DNA from: Physcomitrium patens
Taxonomy: Eukaryota; Streptophyta; Bryopsida; Funariales; Funariaceae
NCBI RefSeq assembly: GCF_000002425.4
Contig: NC_037274.1
Span: 14,671,517-14,735,516 of the forward strand
Length of the DNA stretch: 64,000 nt
Reading direction: 5' to 3'
Under the pieces are notes generated by a model, which saw nothing but the letters and a program-made list of their open reading frames with translations, searched no databases and was not told where the DNA came from. Positions 61,795 through 64,000 of this stretch are shown here, piece by piece. The position numbers and the translations under genes are program-made. Position 1 is the stretch's first letter. Every line of letters begins with the position of its first letter.

Positions 61795-64000
61795 TCGAGC
61801 TAGAGAGAGTTTGCTTCAAAAAAAACGTTGGGCTTCTAGCTGTCACTAATTATTCAATCAAGCTTGAAAATAAGAGAGGACCTAAGTTTATATATAAATT
61901 TTTTCTTTTTGAGCAATTACACCAAATACACAAGCCTCAAGTAACCAACAATATCCAAAATATGATAAAATCCTCTAAAACCTTGTATATTCTTATGTCG
62001 AGATTTTTTCAAACTTCAATACCTCATATCTTCTAATCCGACCATCCAAACAAACTCAAATTTTATATGAGGTACTCATGTATTCTTATTAACTTCTACA
62101 ATAATTTTCAACTACAAATTCATTGCGGATCTTGAGATATGGTGAAAATCCTAACAGCCACTTCAAACCCTTGTCTTTATATATCCACGTGCAATTTTCT
62201 TCATATCTCACAAAATATAAGCTCAAATGCTACGAAATTTGTATGTATAGCTTTTTAACACAAAAATTTACATTTTCTTAGAAGTTTGAGCCATAAATTC
62301 ATCTGAATACTCAAGTTATGGCTCCAACCATTACTACAAACAAAACCGCTTACTTACTACCTTTGATTTGGAAGCGCCGCCTTCAATTCTTTATAAATCC
62401 TTTATATAAACTCCAAAAGAAATAATTCTTTTATAAAAGATATAGGCCTTGAAATTTCCATTCGAGTAGCACCTTCCGATCTTCAAAAGCTACTGTAATA
62501 TAGGATTGACCAAGTATTACCGAATATGTAGCAGAGTTTTGTACGAAGAAATTTTGCTCCACTTCCACATCTCCAATTCTTGTCCTTATAGTTAGGCAAG
62601 CTCCGTATAAATCACCTTTTTGGTTGTTTGCAGCTCTAATTACCCAACCATGATTGATATCAATTGGCCACTTATTTTTCTCATATATTCACCTTGACAT
62701 GATATTCATTTCTGATCCATGATCAATTAAAGTCAAAATTGGATCTTTAGAGTCTCCGAACCTCACATATGTCTCCGTAGTAGCTCTAGCTCAATAAAAA
62801 ACTGAATAGCTACTACTTCCTATTCCATCATTATCATATTTAAAACAAGTATTCACACATGCTTCTTGAGCATTCTTCTTTATCCTAGTAATTTTCATAG
62901 ATATACATTTCATTTGATTCTCATTTATAGCTTCTTCATATTTATTTAAAGCCTTATTCTCTATATCAACCTTAATTTTAGCTTCTGATATTATAAATTA
63001 TGTAAATACTTGTCCTATCTCTTCTTCCACATCCATAATTATCCGAGTATCTAATGCCTCTACGATAATAGCTTCAATTGTCATTTGCCTCTTTTTCTTT
63101 ATCACATTGATGATCAACTCATGGAAATCCTTTTTAGCTACACCAAGAGCCTCTCTCAAAGTGAATTCAATTTTTGCATCTAAGATCTTTTCCTCCAAAA
63201 TGCTCTTCATATCTGTAGATGTTTCAATGTCAGATTGAAGCTTATAAATAAGATTTTTACCTTTAGGTTTGCTTGCATCATCTTTCTCCTTTTCTTTGCT
63301 CTTTTCCCACCACTCTTTTGATAATGGTGCACCACCAAAATGAGTAGAAGAAGGTTTTTTTTTGATTTTTGCTCCTTTAAAGCTTCTTTGTTTCTCGAAG
63401 ACCTCCTGTTATTTTCAAGCTCAATAACATCTTCTTGATGAATAGCTCTACCTCTTTTTTCTTCAACCATGGCATCATGTAAATCATCATCATATTTGTC
63501 TTTGCATAAATATACTTTAATACTAATAGCATCAACTAGATCATTCCACCTGGTCAATTTTCTGATAGCTTCAGCTCCCCTTATCATGACTTCAGTAGTT
63601 AGTAGGAAAATAGTCTTAAGTACTTTTTGTTCAATTGTAACAAAATAAGACTCAGCTCCTTCTCCTTGTATGATATTATTTCTTGATATTTGCTCTTCTA
63701 CCAATTTTTTCATGCCACCCTTCCCAAAATTTGTCTTTAAAGGCTCATTTGATCCTGTGAGTCTTATCCTGCCTTCTTTGAAGTATACAATACTATCCTT
63801 GATTGCACCTTTGTAGCTATCACATTCACCACACTTGTGGTTTGGATTGTCATACCACATACATCTCTCTATAAATCCCTTTGAGCCTTCAATTGTCTTT
63901 GATGAATTCGCTATTTGGAATTTCTTCAACTGAATCATTTCTACCTTCAAATCTAGTATGTCCTTGATCAATTCTTCAAGAGTACCATTATTAATAGTCT
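61795..64000 (-). mobile_element. Element F: lineage 2-like gag-protease element, running off the window
   Basis: On the minus strand, a gag-like frame (63971-63207) contains RCMWYDNPNHKCGECDSYKG and TNFGKGGMKKLVEEQ, matching the gag end of element B (TNFGKGRMRALVQ). A Glu-rich segment follows (63210-62998), then a protease remnant at about 62790-62500 with LIDHGSEMN and VILGQSYIT. LTR-like AT-rich DNA follows directly (about 62400-61795). No RT or integrase lies between, so this copy is deleted or non-autonomous. The left edge may be TGTCGAG at 61795; the right end is outside the window. Confidence 0.65.
63207..63971 (-). pseudogene. gag of element F
   Basis: A 254-codon open stretch, Lys- and Glu-rich. 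The Cys/His cluster (C-W-Y-D, H-K-C, E-C) at about residues 37-50 is a variant zinc-knuckle region. TNFGKGGMKKLVEEQ matches element B. It is the longest undamaged gag-like frame of lineage 2 in the window, but its N-terminus and the rest of the element are not visible. Confidence 0.65.

Overview
This is nuclear DNA from a land plant, most likely a moss close to Physcomitrium (Physcomitrella) patens; the organism is inferred. The protein genes have spliceosomal introns and plant-type products: a nitrate transporter of the NRT2 family, cytosolic ribosomal protein uL16/RPL10, an A1 aspartic protease and a chloroplast-type J-protein. One gene encodes MurA with a long N-terminal extension, as expected where plastids still make peptidoglycan. 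The rest is AT-rich and filled with chromodomain-type Ty3/gypsy retroelements.

Layout. 1-4123: decayed minus-strand gypsy element E, interrupted by LTR D3. 4.8-6.2 kb: a GC-richer stretch with a broken, unrecognised reading frame. 7601-9783: NRT2, four exons, 548 aa. 12.1-14.0 kb: AT-rich DNA with solo LTR I. 15406-16786: RPL10, complete in structure but carrying a 4-nt deletion. About 21.0-22.7 kb: an aspartic protease with apparent frame damage. 25035-28709: MurA, six exons, 673 aa, all key residues present. 30862-31776 (minus): a three-exon J-protein. From about 33.6 kb to the end the window is retrotransposon DNA.

The right-hand block can be resolved into layers. Chromovirus C (starts 40241) is the host. 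It was split by solo LTR D1 (41555-43268), by the complete-ended but deleted minus-strand element B (44480-56159), by solo LTR B2 (57935-59188), by solo LTR D2 (59651-60979), and apparently by element F (about 61.8 kb to the edge). Chromovirus A (49476-55847, 552-bp LTRs, GTCTC target duplication) then landed inside B's upstream LTR. To the left of C lies element H (about 34.4-38.9 kb), itself cut by solo LTR G and by an unidentified 1.2-kb insert.

Two retroelement lineages are present. Lineage 1 (A, C, E, G, H, I) has LTRs of about 520-575 bp, carries a chromodomain in A and C, and makes a 5-bp duplication in A. Lineage 2 (B, B2, D1-D3, probably F) has LTRs of 1.1-1.7 kb with shared ends, a DHG rather than DSG/DTG protease motif in B and F, and 4-bp duplications at the four insertions that can be checked. 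No element here encodes an intact Gag-Pol.

The host genes do not form a pathway with each other. NRT2 imports nitrate at the plasma membrane, RPL10 belongs to the 60S ribosome, and MurA and the J-protein are probably plastid proteins. No rRNA, tRNA or CRISPR was recognised.
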